Shown piece by piece: positions 41,627 to 51,172 of a DNA stretch of 64,000 bases. The first letter of the stretch is position 1; each line of letters starts with the position of its first letter. The stretch lies in assembly GCA_017546165.1 (NCBI GenBank), contig JAFYXL010000016.1, positions 1-64,000 of the forward strand, read 5' to 3'. The stretch is from Clostridia bacterium. Its GTDB lineage: Bacteria; Bacillota; Clostridia; Monoglobales; Monoglobaceae. Made by a program: the position numbers and the translations under genes. The notes under the pieces are model-generated. The model saw only the letters and a list, made by a program, of their open reading frames with translations, had not been told where the DNA came from and made no database searches.

Positions 41627-41700
41627 TTGCAAAATTGCAAAAAATATAGTATTATAGAGGAAAGTGGAACGAAGTGGAATAAAATCCCCATAAAGTGGAG
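41627..41700 (+). promoter_or_regulatory. dcw-cluster promoter with MraZ operator
   Basis: TTGCAA 41627-41632, 17-bp spacer, TATTAT 41650-41655. Three copies of (A/G)AAGTGGA(A/G)-type repeats follow: GTGGA at 41664, 41674 and 41695, spaced 10 and 21 bp, on one face of the helix. This matches known MraZ operators made of GTGG-type repeats at ~10-bp steps, placed over the start of transcription for autorepression. Confidence 0.8.
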
Positions 41701-41732
41701 CAAAATTTTCACAGGCAAGGAGATGAAAATCG

Positions 41733-42158
41733 GTGCTTATAGGTGAGTATTACCACAATTTAGACGCAAAGGGTCGTGTTAGTATCCCCTCAAAGTTCAG
41801 AGATGACTTGGGCGGGACTTTTGTGCTGTCTAAAGGTCTTGACAACTGCCTGTATGCATATTCCACAAAGGAGTGGGAAGGGTTCCAGAATGAACTTTTG
41901 ACCCTCCGAGGTGCGGACGCACAAAGAGTTCGCAGGTTTTTCTTTAGTGGCGCTAGCGAATGTGAGATAGATTCACAGGGCCGCGTGGTGTTGCCACCAA
42001 TGTTCAGAGAGTATGCAGGACTTAAAAAAGAGTTGGTTATCATTGGCGTTTCAAACCGTGCTGAAATCTGGGACAAAGAGAAATGGGAAAAATACATTTC
42101 AGATTCTTCCTTTGATTCAGAAGAAATCTCAGACGCGATGGAGCGACTTGGATTATGA
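41733..42158 (+). CDS. mraZ: Transcriptional regulator MraZ
   Basis: 141 residues with two AbrB-like swapped-hairpin motifs: YYHNLDAKGRVSIPSKFRDDLG (about 7-28) and CEIDSQGRVVLPPMFREYAGL (about 77-97). It forms a ring that binds repeated GTGG boxes and represses the dcw cluster. GTG 41733 is the start, with AGGAGATG ~8 nt upstream and the family N-terminus MLIGEYYHNLD. Its own operator lies 30-70 bp upstream. It overlaps rsmH by 4 nt. Confidence 0.95.
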   Translation: MLIGEYYHNLDAKGRVSIPSKFRDDLGGTFVLSKGLDNCLYAYSTKEWEGFQNELLTLRGADAQRVRRFFFSGASECEIDSQGRVVLPPMFREYAGLKKELVIIGVSNRAEIWDKEKWEKYISDSSFDSEEISDAMERLGL

Positions 42159-43096
42159 GTATAGAATTCAGACACATATCGGTTTTGCTTGAAGAAAGTG
42201 TTGATTTGCTTGAGGTTAAGCCTGACGGCATATATGCCGACGGCACTTTGGGAGGAGGCGGACATTCTTCGCTGATTTGTTCAAAACTTCAGCAAGGCGG
42301 TAGATTAATCGGGATTGACCGTGATATTACAGCAATCAAAGCAGCAACTGAAAGATTGAAAGAGTTTGATGAAAAAGTTACGATAGTGCATAATAACTTC
42401 GCCAATATAAAAGATGTTTTGAATGGGTTAAAAATAGAAAAAATAGATGGCGCAATACTTGATCTTGGGGTCTCATCCCCGCAACTTGACACGGCAGACA
42501 GAGGCTTTAGTTATAATATGGATGCAAAGCTTGATATGCGTATGAATCGTGACGATGCCATCAGTGCCTATGAGATAGTTAATAACTACAGCGAAAACGA
42601 ACTTGCAAAAATAATTTTTGATTATGGCGAAGAACGCTTTGCAAGGCAAATTGCAAAAGGCATTGTTTCAAAAAGGGAACAAGGAAACATTGAGACAACC
42701 TTTGAACTGTGTGAGATAATAAAAAATTCAATACCTGCAAAGGCCAGATTTGGAGATAAGCATCCTGCAAAAAGGACTTTTCAGGCAATCAGGATTGAAG
42801 TAAACAAAGAACTTGAAATTTTAGAAAATGCTATCCGTGATTTTGTGGATGTTTTAAAGCCCGGCGGAGTACTTTCAATAATAACTTTTCATTCGTTGGA
42901 AGACAGGATAGTAAAGCAGACATTTCAAAAGTTGGCTGAAGGGTGTACCTGCCCTAAGAGTTTTCCGGTTTGTGTATGCGGAAACCAACCAAAGGTAAAA
43001 ATTCTTACCCGCAAGCCTGTTGTGTCAGGAGATGCGGAACTTGAGATGAATATGCGTGCTCACAGCGCAAAACTGAGAGCGATTAAAAAAATATAA
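42155..43096 (+). CDS. rsmH: 16S rRNA (cytosine-1402-N4)-methyltransferase
   Basis: 313 residues. Signature FRHISVLLEESVDLL, SAM loop YADGTLGGGGHSSLI, DLGVSSPQLDTADRGFSY, and GDKHPAKRTFQAIRIEVNKEL with FHSLEDRIVKQTF. It methylates C1402 in the ribosomal P site. A C-terminal CTCPKSFPVCVCG cysteine group is typical of the Firmicute enzymes. The start overlaps the mraZ stop (ATGA), with GGAG 11 nt upstream. Confidence 0.96.
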   Translation: MSIEFRHISVLLEESVDLLEVKPDGIYADGTLGGGGHSSLICSKLQQGGRLIGIDRDITAIKAATERLKEFDEKVTIVHNNFANIKDVLNGLKIEKIDGAILDLGVSSPQLDTADRGFSYNMDAKLDMRMNRDDAISAYEIVNNYSENELAKIIFDYGEERFARQIAKGIVSKREQGNIETTFELCEIIKNSIPAKARFGDKHPAKRTFQAIRIEVNKELEILENAIRDFVDVLKPGGVLSIITFHSLEDRIVKQTFQKLAEGCTCPKSFPVCVCGNQPKVKILTRKPVVSGDAELEMNMRAHSAKLRAIKKI

Positions 43097-43115
43097 AAAG
43101 AGAGGATTTCTGAAA

Positions 43116-43625
43116 ATGGCGAATTTGTACGGTTATAATACAAGCTCAGCTTACAAGTTGGGCGGAACTGACTCAAGATACGGACAGAATTTGCACAGAG
43201 AAATTCATAAAGAAAATAAAAGGGTAGCAAAACCTGTAGCAAAAGCCAAAAACGGACTTGCGAATCTTGTTTTGGTCGCAATGTTTTTTGTGATGGCATT
43301 TGCGGTTGTAAGCGGTTATGTTGCTATCAATGAAGCAAATAATGAAATATCTTCGCTTAAAAGCGAATATAATGAGATAGTGGCAAGCAATCAGGCTATT
43401 CAAGTGAAGATTGACAAAGCTATTGATTTAAATAAGCTTCAGTCGGTTGCGGGCGAAAGATTCGGTATGGTTCGTCCTGAACGCTACCAGATGTTTTATG
43501 TAGATCTTCAGATGGGTGATTTTTCTGAAAAAACATCAGACAAAGTGGAGAGTGAGAAAAGTCAGAAAATTGCAAATATGGGCGTTCCCGGAGTGATTAC
43601 AGGGGCATTGAATATCTTCCGTTAA
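43116..43625 (+). CDS. ftsL: FtsL/septum formation initiator-like protein
   Basis: 169 residues, bitopic. A basic, poorly conserved cytoplasmic N-terminus (1-~45) precedes one membrane helix (LANLVLVAMFFVMAFAVVSGYVAI, about 48-71) and a coiled coil (NEANNEISSLKSEYNEIVASNQAIQVKIDKA). The layout and position between rsmH and the transpeptidase identify it as FtsL, though FtsL sequences diverge. It would join FtsQ/DivIB and DivIC in activating FtsW-PBP. AGAGG precedes the ATG. Confidence 0.75.
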   Translation: MANLYGYNTSSAYKLGGTDSRYGQNLHREIHKENKRVAKPVAKAKNGLANLVLVAMFFVMAFAVVSGYVAINEANNEISSLKSEYNEIVASNQAIQVKIDKAIDLNKLQSVAGERFGMVRPERYQMFYVDLQMGDFSEKTSDKVESEKSQKIANMGVPGVITGALNIFR

Positions 43626-43711
43626 TACTTGCATATATTATTTGAGATAACAGTAAAAATATAGAATGAATGTTAGAAACCGAAACGGTTAAATCGTTTG
43701 GAGGTATTGTT

Positions 43712-45937
43712 GTGCAAAACGAACAAAGCACATTCAAACAACGTAAAAGAATCATAATTCTGTTGGCGGCAGCAATTTTGATTTTTTTTCTTTTAATAGT
43801 GAGAGTTGCCTGGCTTCAAATCGTGGATGGTGAGAAGCTTTCTTCTGCTGCCCGTGAACAGCAAACCACGGATAATACCATAAGCCCCAAGCGTGGCCTT
43901 ATTTATGACAGAAATATGAAAATACTGGCAAACAATTTAAGTGTTGAAACGATTAGCATTACACCTAAAAATGTGAGGTCAAATTCAAAACAGACACCTG
44001 GTCAGATCGCTGCAAAATTGGCTGAAATATTGGAACTTGATGAGGAGTCTGTTCTTAAGAAGATTGAAAAAGAATCAAACTTTGAATACATAAAGCGTAA
44101 AGTCGAGAAAGACCAGGCGGATGCTGTACGTGCATACGTTGATGAATATCGTCTTGATGGTATAAAGTTTTCAGAGGATACAAAACGGTACTATCCTTAC
44201 GGGAATTTTGCGTCACAAGTTATAGGCTTTGTGGGTAATGACAATAACGGTCTTGAAGGCATTGAGATGGTTTATGATGAACAACTAAAAGGTGTTCCCG
44301 GCAGAATTGTCTCTGCCAACAAAACTGCGGGCCTTGAAATTCCTGACAATTATGAAAGTTACTACGAGGCACAGAATGGAAAAAGTGTAGTACTCACCAT
44401 TGATGAAACAATACAGCACTTTGTTGAGAAGCATCTTGAAACAGCCAGAATTGAGAATCAACTTGAAGAAGGAGCAGCAGCAATTGTAATGAATGTTAAA
44501 ACCGGTGAGATTCTTGCTATGGCAACCAAGCCTGATTATGACTTAAATGAGCCATTTGCGGTAACTGAAGCAGTTGAACAAAAATATCCGGAAATAAAAG
44601 ATGAACTCGAGAAACTTGAAGGTTCCGAATATAATGCAAGATTAACAGAAGTGACACAGTTTTTAAGACGAAACAAGGCTGTGGTTGATTCTTATGAACC
44701 AGGTTCTACTTTTAAGATTGCGGTGGCATCAATGGCGCTTGAAGAAAACGTTGTAGGACTTAATGACCATTTCTTCTGTGGCGGTTCAATAAAGGTTGCG
44801 GATCGTGTAATCCACTGCGCAAACAGAAACGGACACGGCGCCGAAACATTTGTAAAAGGCGTTCAAAACTCTTGCAACCCGGTGTTTATTGAAGTTGGTG
44901 CCAGGGTAGGTCGCGAAAAGTTTATGAAATATGTTCAGGGATTTGGCTTTCGTGACAAAACAGGCATTGAACTCCCTGGTGAGACGGACGGCATCTTCCA
45001 TGTAGCAGAGAATTTTAAAGAAATCGACCTTGCTACTTCGTCTTTTGGCCAGAGTTTCAATGTGACTCCGCTGCAGATGATTACAATGGTGGCGGCGGTT
45101 GCAAACGGTGGCAAACTTATGAAGCCCCACCTTGTGAAACAGTTGGTTGATGAGGACCAAAGTGTTATTGAAGAGTATAAACCGACGATAGTAAGACAGA
45201 TTATATCAGAAGAAACAAGTAAAACAATGTGCCAGATACTTGAATCAGTTGTATCTGAAGGCGGCGGTAAAAATGCTTATCTTGCAGGCTACAGAATTGC
45301 AGGCAAAACTGGTACATCTGAAAAGCAGCCACGTGGCAATGGTAAGTATATAGCATCATTTATAGGCTTTGCTCCGGCAGATGATCCTGAGATTGTGTGC
45401 CTTGTGATCCTTGACCAGCCACCGGCAGGAAATACCTATTATGGTGGACTTATTGCAGCACCTGTTGTAAAAAATATATTAGAAGAGAGTTTACAATATC
45501 TTGGTGTTGAGCCGGAATACACTCAGGAAGAGCTTGCGCTTATTGATATTACTGTTCCTGACATCACAGGTAAAACACGCAAAGAAGCAGAAGCCGTGCT
45601 TAAGGAAGTAGGCGTGAATATTTCAATAAAAGGTCAGGGTGATATTATACTTGATCAGGTACCTAAAGCCAATTCCAAGCTTGCGAAGAATTCAAAGGTT
45701 GTTGCATACACCGAGGGTGAAGAAAGTAAAAAATCAGTAGTTATACCTAATGTGGTCGGATGTTATGGTTCTGAAGCAAATAAGGGTATAATAAATGCAG
45801 GACTTAATGTAAGATTAAAGGGTTCAAACAGTGGCGGAGTTGCTATTTGTACTGAACAATCACCGGCCGCAGGCACGGTGGTTGAACCGGGAACCATTGT
45901 AACCCTTGATTTCAGATTTGCGGAAATACGAGACTGA
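43712..45937 (+). CDS. spoVD: Division/sporulation transpeptidase (PBP2b/SpoVD type) with two PASTA domains
   Basis: 741 residues, class B PBP. One N-terminal membrane anchor (RIIILLAAAILIFFLLIVRVAW), a dimerisation domain starting QLAA-like region RGLIYDRNMKILANN, and the transpeptidase domain with PGSTFK (Ser about 332), the SxN-equivalent region VQNSCNPVF and KTGTSEK. Two C-terminal PASTA domains follow (about 605-740: VPDITGKTRKEAEAVLKEVG and IPNVVGCYGSEANKGI). PASTA domains point to SpoVD/PBP2x-type rather than plain FtsI; with no second PBP here it may do both jobs. GTG 43712 is set by TTTGGAGG 7 nt upstream. Confidence 0.9.
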   Translation: MQNEQSTFKQRKRIIILLAAAILIFFLLIVRVAWLQIVDGEKLSSAAREQQTTDNTISPKRGLIYDRNMKILANNLSVETISITPKNVRSNSKQTPGQIAAKLAEILELDEESVLKKIEKESNFEYIKRKVEKDQADAVRAYVDEYRLDGIKFSEDTKRYYPYGNFASQVIGFVGNDNNGLEGIEMVYDEQLKGVPGRIVSANKTAGLEIPDNYESYYEAQNGKSVVLTIDETIQHFVEKHLETARIENQLEEGAAAIVMNVKTGEILAMATKPDYDLNEPFAVTEAVEQKYPEIKDELEKLEGSEYNARLTEVTQFLRRNKAVVDSYEPGSTFKIAVASMALEENVVGLNDHFFCGGSIKVADRVIHCANRNGHGAETFVKGVQNSCNPVFIEVGARVGREKFMKYVQGFGFRDKTGIELPGETDGIFHVAENFKEIDLATSSFGQSFNVTPLQMITMVAAVANGGKLMKPHLVKQLVDEDQSVIEEYKPTIVRQIISEETSKTMCQILESVVSEGGGKNAYLAGYRIAGKTGTSEKQPRGNGKYIASFIGFAPADDPEIVCLVILDQPPAGNTYYGGLIAAPVVKNILEESLQYLGVEPEYTQEELALIDITVPDITGKTRKEAEAVLKEVGVNISIKGQGDIILDQVPKANSKLAKNSKVVAYTEGEESKKSVVIPNVVGCYGSEANKGIINAGLNVRLKGSNSGGVAICTEQSPAAGTVVEPGTIVTLDFRFAEIRD

Positions 45938-45962
45938 TTTTGATATAAGTGAGGTAAGGACA

Positions 45963-47414
45963 ATGACATTATCGAAGTTACTTGAAAGTGTAGATATTGC
46001 GAGTGTTCAAGGCAATATAGATATTAAAATTTCAGGCATTGCCTTTAATTCAACCGATGTAAAACCCGGGGATGTGTTTGTGTGTATTACAGGGTTTAAA
46101 ACAGATGGTCATATGTATGCCCAGGATGCCCTTGAAAAGGGTGCGGTTGCTATTGTGGCGGAAAAAGATATAGAGGATACAGCGGCAACAGTTGTAAAGG
46201 TAAAAAATACGAGACTTGCTCTTGCCCATATGGCAGCAGTTTATTATGATCATCCATATAAAAACTTTACACTTATTGGCGTTACAGGTACAAACGGAAA
46301 AACAACAACAACTTATCTTTTAAAAGCTATTTTAGAAAACAAAGGCAAAAAGGTTGGACTTATCGGCACAAATCAAAATATGATAGGGGATGAAGTAATC
46401 CCGTCACACCATACAACTCCTGATTCTTTGGAACTTATGAAACTTTTCAGATATATGGCGGATGAAGGTGCGGACTTCGTGGTTATGGAGGTTTCGTCGC
46501 ATTCGCTTGCGCTTGACAGGGTTGCTGCCTGCGAGTTTGACGTAGGGGCTTTCACCAATATAACGCAAGACCATCTTGATTTTCACAAAACTATGGATGA
46601 ATATATACTTGCAAAGGCGCAACTTTTCAGTATGTGTGGGGTAGGCGTTCTAAACAGCGATGATGAGGCATTTTCAAAAATGGAAAATGCAAGCACTTGC
46701 GATGTAATAAAATACAGTACAATAAAAAATGATGGAATATTTGCGGATAATATAAAATATAATGCTGACGGTGTTATATTTGACCTTTCTTACAAAAATC
46801 AAAAGGTGAAGGTTGAGCTTGCAATTCCGGGTAGATTTTCGGTTTACAATGCACTTACTGCGGCAGGATGCTCAATTGCAGCAGGCTTTTCGCTTAAGGA
46901 TGTTGCGGAGGGGCTTAAATCTGCATCAGGTGTAAAAGGCAGGATTGAGGTTGTCAAAACAAATACCGACTACACTGTTATAATTGATTACGCACATACT
47001 CCTGACGGACTTTTAAATATTCTGAATGCTATCCGTGATTTTGCAAAAGGAAGGATAATAACTCTCTTTGGATGCGGAGGAGACCGTGACAGGACAAAAC
47101 GTCCGCAGATGGGTAAAATTGCCGGTGAACTTTCGGATTTTTGTATTGTCACAAGTGACAACCCAAGAAGTGAAGAGCCTTCATCAATCATCGGAGATAT
47201 TCTTGAAGGTATGAAAGAGACGAATTGTGAATATAAGGTAATAGAAAATAGATTTGAGGCAATAGAATATGCCCTTGACAACGCTAAGAAAGATGATATA
47301 ATTCTTCTTGCAGGTAAGGGTCACGAACCCTATCAAATTTTAAAAGACAGAACGATTGTCTTTGATGAACGGGAGATTGTTATAAAATTGATTGACCCTT
47401 CGGAAGGTAGGTAG
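45963..47414 (+). CDS. murE: UDP-N-acetylmuramoyl-tripeptide synthetase MurE (meso-DAP type)
   Basis: 483 residues; adds the third stem-peptide residue. The ATP loop GVTGTNGKTTTTYLLK lies about residue 110; carbamylated-Lys region and GCGGDRDRTKRPQMG follow. TSDNPRSEEP contains DNPR, the signature of enzymes that use meso-diaminopimelate rather than lysine. ATG 45963 is set by GAGGTAAGG just upstream; the earlier start at 45906 lies within the PBP gene. Fourteen-base gap to murF region ensures co-transcription. Confidence 0.95.
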   Translation: MTLSKLLESVDIASVQGNIDIKISGIAFNSTDVKPGDVFVCITGFKTDGHMYAQDALEKGAVAIVAEKDIEDTAATVVKVKNTRLALAHMAAVYYDHPYKNFTLIGVTGTNGKTTTTYLLKAILENKGKKVGLIGTNQNMIGDEVIPSHHTTPDSLELMKLFRYMADEGADFVVMEVSSHSLALDRVAACEFDVGAFTNITQDHLDFHKTMDEYILAKAQLFSMCGVGVLNSDDEAFSKMENASTCDVIKYSTIKNDGIFADNIKYNADGVIFDLSYKNQKVKVELAIPGRFSVYNALTAAGCSIAAGFSLKDVAEGLKSASGVKGRIEVVKTNTDYTVIIDYAHTPDGLLNILNAIRDFAKGRIITLFGCGGDRDRTKRPQMGKIAGELSDFCIVTSDNPRSEEPSSIIGDILEGMKETNCEYKVIENRFEAIEYALDNAKKDDIILLAGKGHEPYQILKDRTIVFDEREIVIKLIDPSEGR

Positions 47415-47433
47415 TTAAATTTTGGAAAGAATA

Positions 47434-48825
47434 ATGACCTTAAAGCAAGTTGCGGCTGCCTGTGGCGGTACTTTTTGTGGACCCAATGATGAACTTTTGA
47501 TTACAGATGTTGTTACCGACAGCCGAAAAATATCGGAAGGTTCTGTTTTTGTGGCATTAAAAGGCGAGAAGTTTGATGGCCATAATTTTGTCAAACAGAG
47601 CTATGACCTTGGCGCAATTTGCTGTGTTGTAAATTCTGACTTTGAAAACACTCAGGGACTTTCTGTTATTATGGTTGAGGATACCTATGCGGCCTTACGT
47701 GATATTGCAAGTTATTATCGCACAAGGTTTAGTTTACCATCGGTTGCAATCACGGGAAGTGTTGGCAAAACAAGTACAAAAGATATGGTAGCGGAGGTTT
47801 TAAATCAACACTATAAGGTGCTTAAAACTGACGGCAACTTTAATAATGAAATCGGACTGCCTCTCACTGCTTTCAGACTGAGTCAGAAAGATGAAATTGC
47901 CGTATTTGAGATGGGGATGAGTGCCTTTGGCGAGATTTCAAGACTTTCTAAAATTGCATTGCCGGAAACTGCAATAATTACCAATATAGGTTTTTCTCAC
48001 ATTGAACATTTGGGTTCCCAGGAGAATATTTTAAAAGCAAAGCTTGAAATCCTTGACGGTATGTCTCCCGGTGGTACAGTTATATTGAATGCCGATGACG
48101 AGTTTTTAAATGGAGCCATAGACAATATCCCCTTTGAAACACTCAGTTATGGAATAGAAAATAAAAATGCCGATATGGTGGCATATAATATTAAAAAATC
48201 ATCTGAAGGTACAGAGTTTGATGTTAAGGTTGAGGCAGAGGAATGGCATATTTCTGTAAATGTTCCAGGACTTCATCACGTATATAATGCACTTTCTGCA
48301 ATTCTTACAGGACTACTATACAATATGCCAATGGAGGAAATAGTAGAGGGTATTGCAACGTTCAGACCATCAGGTATGCGTCAGAATGCTATTGAACTTT
48401 CAGATAAGGTTATCGTTAAAGATTGCTACAACGCAAGCCCTACTTCTATGAAATCGGGACTTGAAGTTTTATCGGTTACCCCACCAAAGAATAGCGAAAT
48501 CTCCAGCCGACGTGTTGCTGTGCTCGGAGATATGCTGGAGCTTGGTGATTATGCTGAAGAGGCCCATAGACAGGTTGGGCGGCTTTGCTGTGAGTATGAG
48601 CTTGGCTGTCTTATTGCTATAGGACCAAATGCCAAGTTTGTGGTAGAAGGTGCTATTGAATGTGGGTTTAATTCATCTGAACTTTATGTCTTTTATGATA
48701 ATAACACAGCAAAAGAACATATAAATGAAATATTAAAACCAAACGATGTGGTACTCTTCAAGGGGTCTCGAGGTATGAGATTAGAAGAAATTGCAGATTT
48801 TGTTGCTGAAAATGCTGAAGGTTAA
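47434..48825 (+). CDS. murF: UDP-N-acetylmuramoyl-tripeptide-D-alanyl-D-alanine ligase
   Basis: 463 residues; attaches D-Ala-D-Ala to the UDP-MurNAc tripeptide. ATP loop AITGSVGKTSTKDMVAEVL (about 110), NFNNEIGLPLTAF, EMGMSAFGEISRLS, and YNASPTSMKSGLEVL plus GDMLELGDYAEEAHR are all present. The start is uncertain: ATG 47434 (MTLKQVAAACGG, family-like, GGAAAG nearby) or TTG 47422 (with AGGTAG upstream). It follows murE by ~19 nt. Confidence 0.95.
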   Translation: MTLKQVAAACGGTFCGPNDELLITDVVTDSRKISEGSVFVALKGEKFDGHNFVKQSYDLGAICCVVNSDFENTQGLSVIMVEDTYAALRDIASYYRTRFSLPSVAITGSVGKTSTKDMVAEVLNQHYKVLKTDGNFNNEIGLPLTAFRLSQKDEIAVFEMGMSAFGEISRLSKIALPETAIITNIGFSHIEHLGSQENILKAKLEILDGMSPGGTVILNADDEFLNGAIDNIPFETLSYGIENKNADMVAYNIKKSSEGTEFDVKVEAEEWHISVNVPGLHHVYNALSAILTGLLYNMPMEEIVEGIATFRPSGMRQNAIELSDKVIVKDCYNASPTSMKSGLEVLSVTPPKNSEISSRRVAVLGDMLELGDYAEEAHRQVGRLCCEYELGCLIAIGPNAKFVVEGAIECGFNSSELYVFYDNNTAKEHINEILKPNDVVLFKGSRGMRLEEIADFVAENAEG

Positions 48826-48866
48826 AGAATTTATTTTGAAAAATTCAGGCTTAGCGGAGGATAAAA

Positions 48867-49844
48867 ATGGTTAATTTGTTAATAATTATTGCGATTGCTT
48901 TTGTTGCTTCGGCAGTTAGCGGACTTTTTCTCATTCCTTTTTTACATAAATTGAAGTTTGGTCAGGAAATAAGGGAAGAGGGGCCGGCTTGGCATCAAAA
49001 GAAGTCAGGAACACCTACTATGGGTGGTTTTATATTTATCGTTGCAGTTTTGGTGTCTGTGGCTCTAGGAATTTTCATCACAAACCTTAACGAATACACC
49101 GAAGATGTACTTTCGTTGATTGCTATGCTCGGAGCAGCATTAGGATTTGGTTCAGTAGGATTTTTGGATGATTATATAAAAGTAATATTAAAACGGAATT
49201 TAGGCCTTCGTGCAGGACAAAAGTTTTCGTTACAATTTTTGGTTTCACTTATTTTTGCAGTGTGGATTGTGGCATCAGGCCTTGTTGATACTGAAATTAT
49301 AATTCCATTTACAGACATTACGGTGGAACTCGGATATATAATTTACATTCCGTTTATAATTTTGGTAATGCTTGCTGCGGTAAACAGTGTAAATCTTACA
49401 GACGGACTTGACGGTCTGGCGGGTTTTGTTACTTTGTTTGTTGCAATTTTCTATCTTGCGGTATCAAACATAAAAGGTATTACAACTGTGGCAGTTTTTG
49501 CGGCAACATTGATTGGTGGAATACTTGGATTTTTGCTTTACAACAAATATCCTGCAAAGGTGTTTATGGGTGACACAGGCTCGCTCTTTCTTGGCGGTGC
49601 AATTTCTGCAATGGCGATATTTATGAAGAATCCCCTGGTTTTGCTGATTGTGGGTTTTGTGTATGTAGCTGAGGCTCTTTCTGTTATTATCCAGGTTGCA
49701 TACTTCAAAAAGACAGGTAAGCGAATATTTAAAATGAGCCCAATTCACCATCACTTTGAGATGTGTGGCTGGAGTGAAGGCAAAGTGGTTACGGTGTTCT
49801 CATTGGTTACAATATTATTGTGCCTTGTAAGTTTGGCGGCATAA
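48867..49844 (+). CDS. mraY: Phospho-N-acetylmuramoyl-pentapeptide-transferase
   Basis: 325 residues, ~10 membrane helices. Family motifs: GTPTMGGFIFI, FLDDYIKVILKRNLGL (the DD metal motif), NSVNLTDGLDGLAG, GDTGSLFLGGAI, and SPIHHHFEMCGWSEGKVV (HHH motif). It makes lipid I on undecaprenyl phosphate. GGAGG is 6 nt before the ATG. The usual next gene, murD, is absent; ftsW follows after 35 nt. Confidence 0.97.
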   Translation: MVNLLIIIAIAFVASAVSGLFLIPFLHKLKFGQEIREEGPAWHQKKSGTPTMGGFIFIVAVLVSVALGIFITNLNEYTEDVLSLIAMLGAALGFGSVGFLDDYIKVILKRNLGLRAGQKFSLQFLVSLIFAVWIVASGLVDTEIIIPFTDITVELGYIIYIPFIILVMLAAVNSVNLTDGLDGLAGFVTLFVAIFYLAVSNIKGITTVAVFAATLIGGILGFLLYNKYPAKVFMGDTGSLFLGGAISAMAIFMKNPLVLLIVGFVYVAEALSVIIQVAYFKKTGKRIFKMSPIHHHFEMCGWSEGKVVTVFSLVTILLCLVSLAA

Positions 49845-49879
49845 TGAATTAAAATCTTATTGAAAGGACGGCTTGAAAA

Positions 49880-51076
49880 TTGAAAATTATACGAAAAAAA
49901 AGAAATATAAGACGCACAATGCCGTCCACAGGCAGATTGCCCGACCTGAAAGTACATAATATTAAGGAAACGGTGAAAAGTGTTGACACACAATTTTTGG
50001 TGTCAATTTACATATTACTTGCGTTTGGACTTCTTATGGTGCTTAGTGCAAGCAGCCCTATTGCTTACGCAAGCAGTGCCACAAACCACGACAGCTTTTA
50101 TTATTTTAAAAAGCAGCTTATGTGGGCGTGTCTGGGAACTGTTGCTATGTTTATAACAGCAAATTATGATTATAAGAAGTTAAAGAACTGGGCATTTCCT
50201 GCCCTCGCACTTAGTGTGTTGCTTCTTTTGTTGGTTCTTGTGCCTGGAATAGGACGCAAAATAAATGATGCCAGACGTTGGATTTACATAGGACCAATAA
50301 ACTTTCAGCCATCAGAGGTTGCCAAAATAACCACTATAATATTTTTCTCCTATAGCCTTTCAAAAAATTACAAAGAGCTTAGCAATTTTGGTGTATTTTT
50401 GATGTATATAGGAATTATTGGGGTTATTGCACTTATAATTATGATGGAGCCTCATTTTAGCTGTACCATGCTTATTGCAGCAACTGCTTGCATTCTTTTG
50501 CTTGTTGCTGGTGCAAAAATCAAACACTTTATGGTTCTTGGCTGTTGCGCACTTCCGGCCATTGTGCTTCTAATCATAAAGGCGCCCTACCGTCTTGCCA
50601 GAGTGGTTACATTTCTTGATCCCTTTGAGGATATTCAGGGTAGCGGATGGCAGATAGTTCAGTCTCTTTATGCCATAGGCTCAGGCGGAATTTTTGGGGC
50701 AGGACTTGGTCAGAGCAGGCAAAAGTATATGAACATTCCGGAACCACAGAATGACTTTATTTTTTCAATTTTGGCTGAGGAGTTTGGTTTGCTTGGGGCA
50801 ATACTGGTTGCATTGATGTTTATATTCCTGATCGTCAGAGGTATTAAGATTGCATTAAATGCACCTGACCTTTTTGGTACACTTCTTGCAACAGGAATTG
50901 TGGCAATGATAGCCATCCAGGCAATTGTAAATATTGCGGTTGTAACATCATCAATGCCGGTTACAGGTATGCCGCTTCCATTCTTTAGCTACGGCGGAAC
51001 GGCTTTGGCGATAACCATGGCTGAAATGGGAATTGTATTGAATATTTCGAGGCACCAAAAAGACAAATTAAAGTAA
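49880..51076 (+). CDS. ftsW: SEDS glycosyltransferase FtsW/SpoVE
   Basis: 398 residues, ten membrane helices, beginning after a basic N-terminal tail (1-~38). SEDS family features: RRWIYIGPINFQPSEVAKI, GSGGIFGAGLGQSRQKYMNIPEPQNDFIFSILAEEFGL, and MPLPFFSYGGTALAITMAEMG. It polymerises lipid II into glycan with the PASTA PBP. TTG 49880 gives the longest product with AAAGGA ~11 nt upstream; ATG 49919 is the alternative. It may be SpoVE and FtsW in one, since only one SEDS gene is seen in the cluster. Confidence 0.93.
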   Translation: MKIIRKKRNIRRTMPSTGRLPDLKVHNIKETVKSVDTQFLVSIYILLAFGLLMVLSASSPIAYASSATNHDSFYYFKKQLMWACLGTVAMFITANYDYKKLKNWAFPALALSVLLLLLVLVPGIGRKINDARRWIYIGPINFQPSEVAKITTIIFFSYSLSKNYKELSNFGVFLMYIGIIGVIALIIMMEPHFSCTMLIAATACILLLVAGAKIKHFMVLGCCALPAIVLLIIKAPYRLARVVTFLDPFEDIQGSGWQIVQSLYAIGSGGIFGAGLGQSRQKYMNIPEPQNDFIFSILAEEFGLLGAILVALMFIFLIVRGIKIALNAPDLFGTLLATGIVAMIAIQAIVNIAVVTSSMPVTGMPLPFFSYGGTALAITMAEMGIVLNISRHQKDKLK

Positions 51077-51080
51077 GAAC

Positions 51081-51135
51081 AAGGCTCAGGCTTAAAACGA
51101 TGCAGCGCATCCGCTTTAAGCCTTGATGTGTTTTT
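51081..51135 (+). terminator. Strong stem-loop between ftsW and murG
   Basis: Near-perfect stem GGCTTAAAaCGATGC / GCATCcGcTTTAAGCC (51089-51122) followed by TTGATGTGTTTTT. It may act as a partial terminator or as an mRNA-stabilising structure within the cluster. Confidence 0.6.
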
Positions 51136-51172
51136 AAAGAATGTAAAGTTTTAGGAAAGGTGTGGCAAGATT

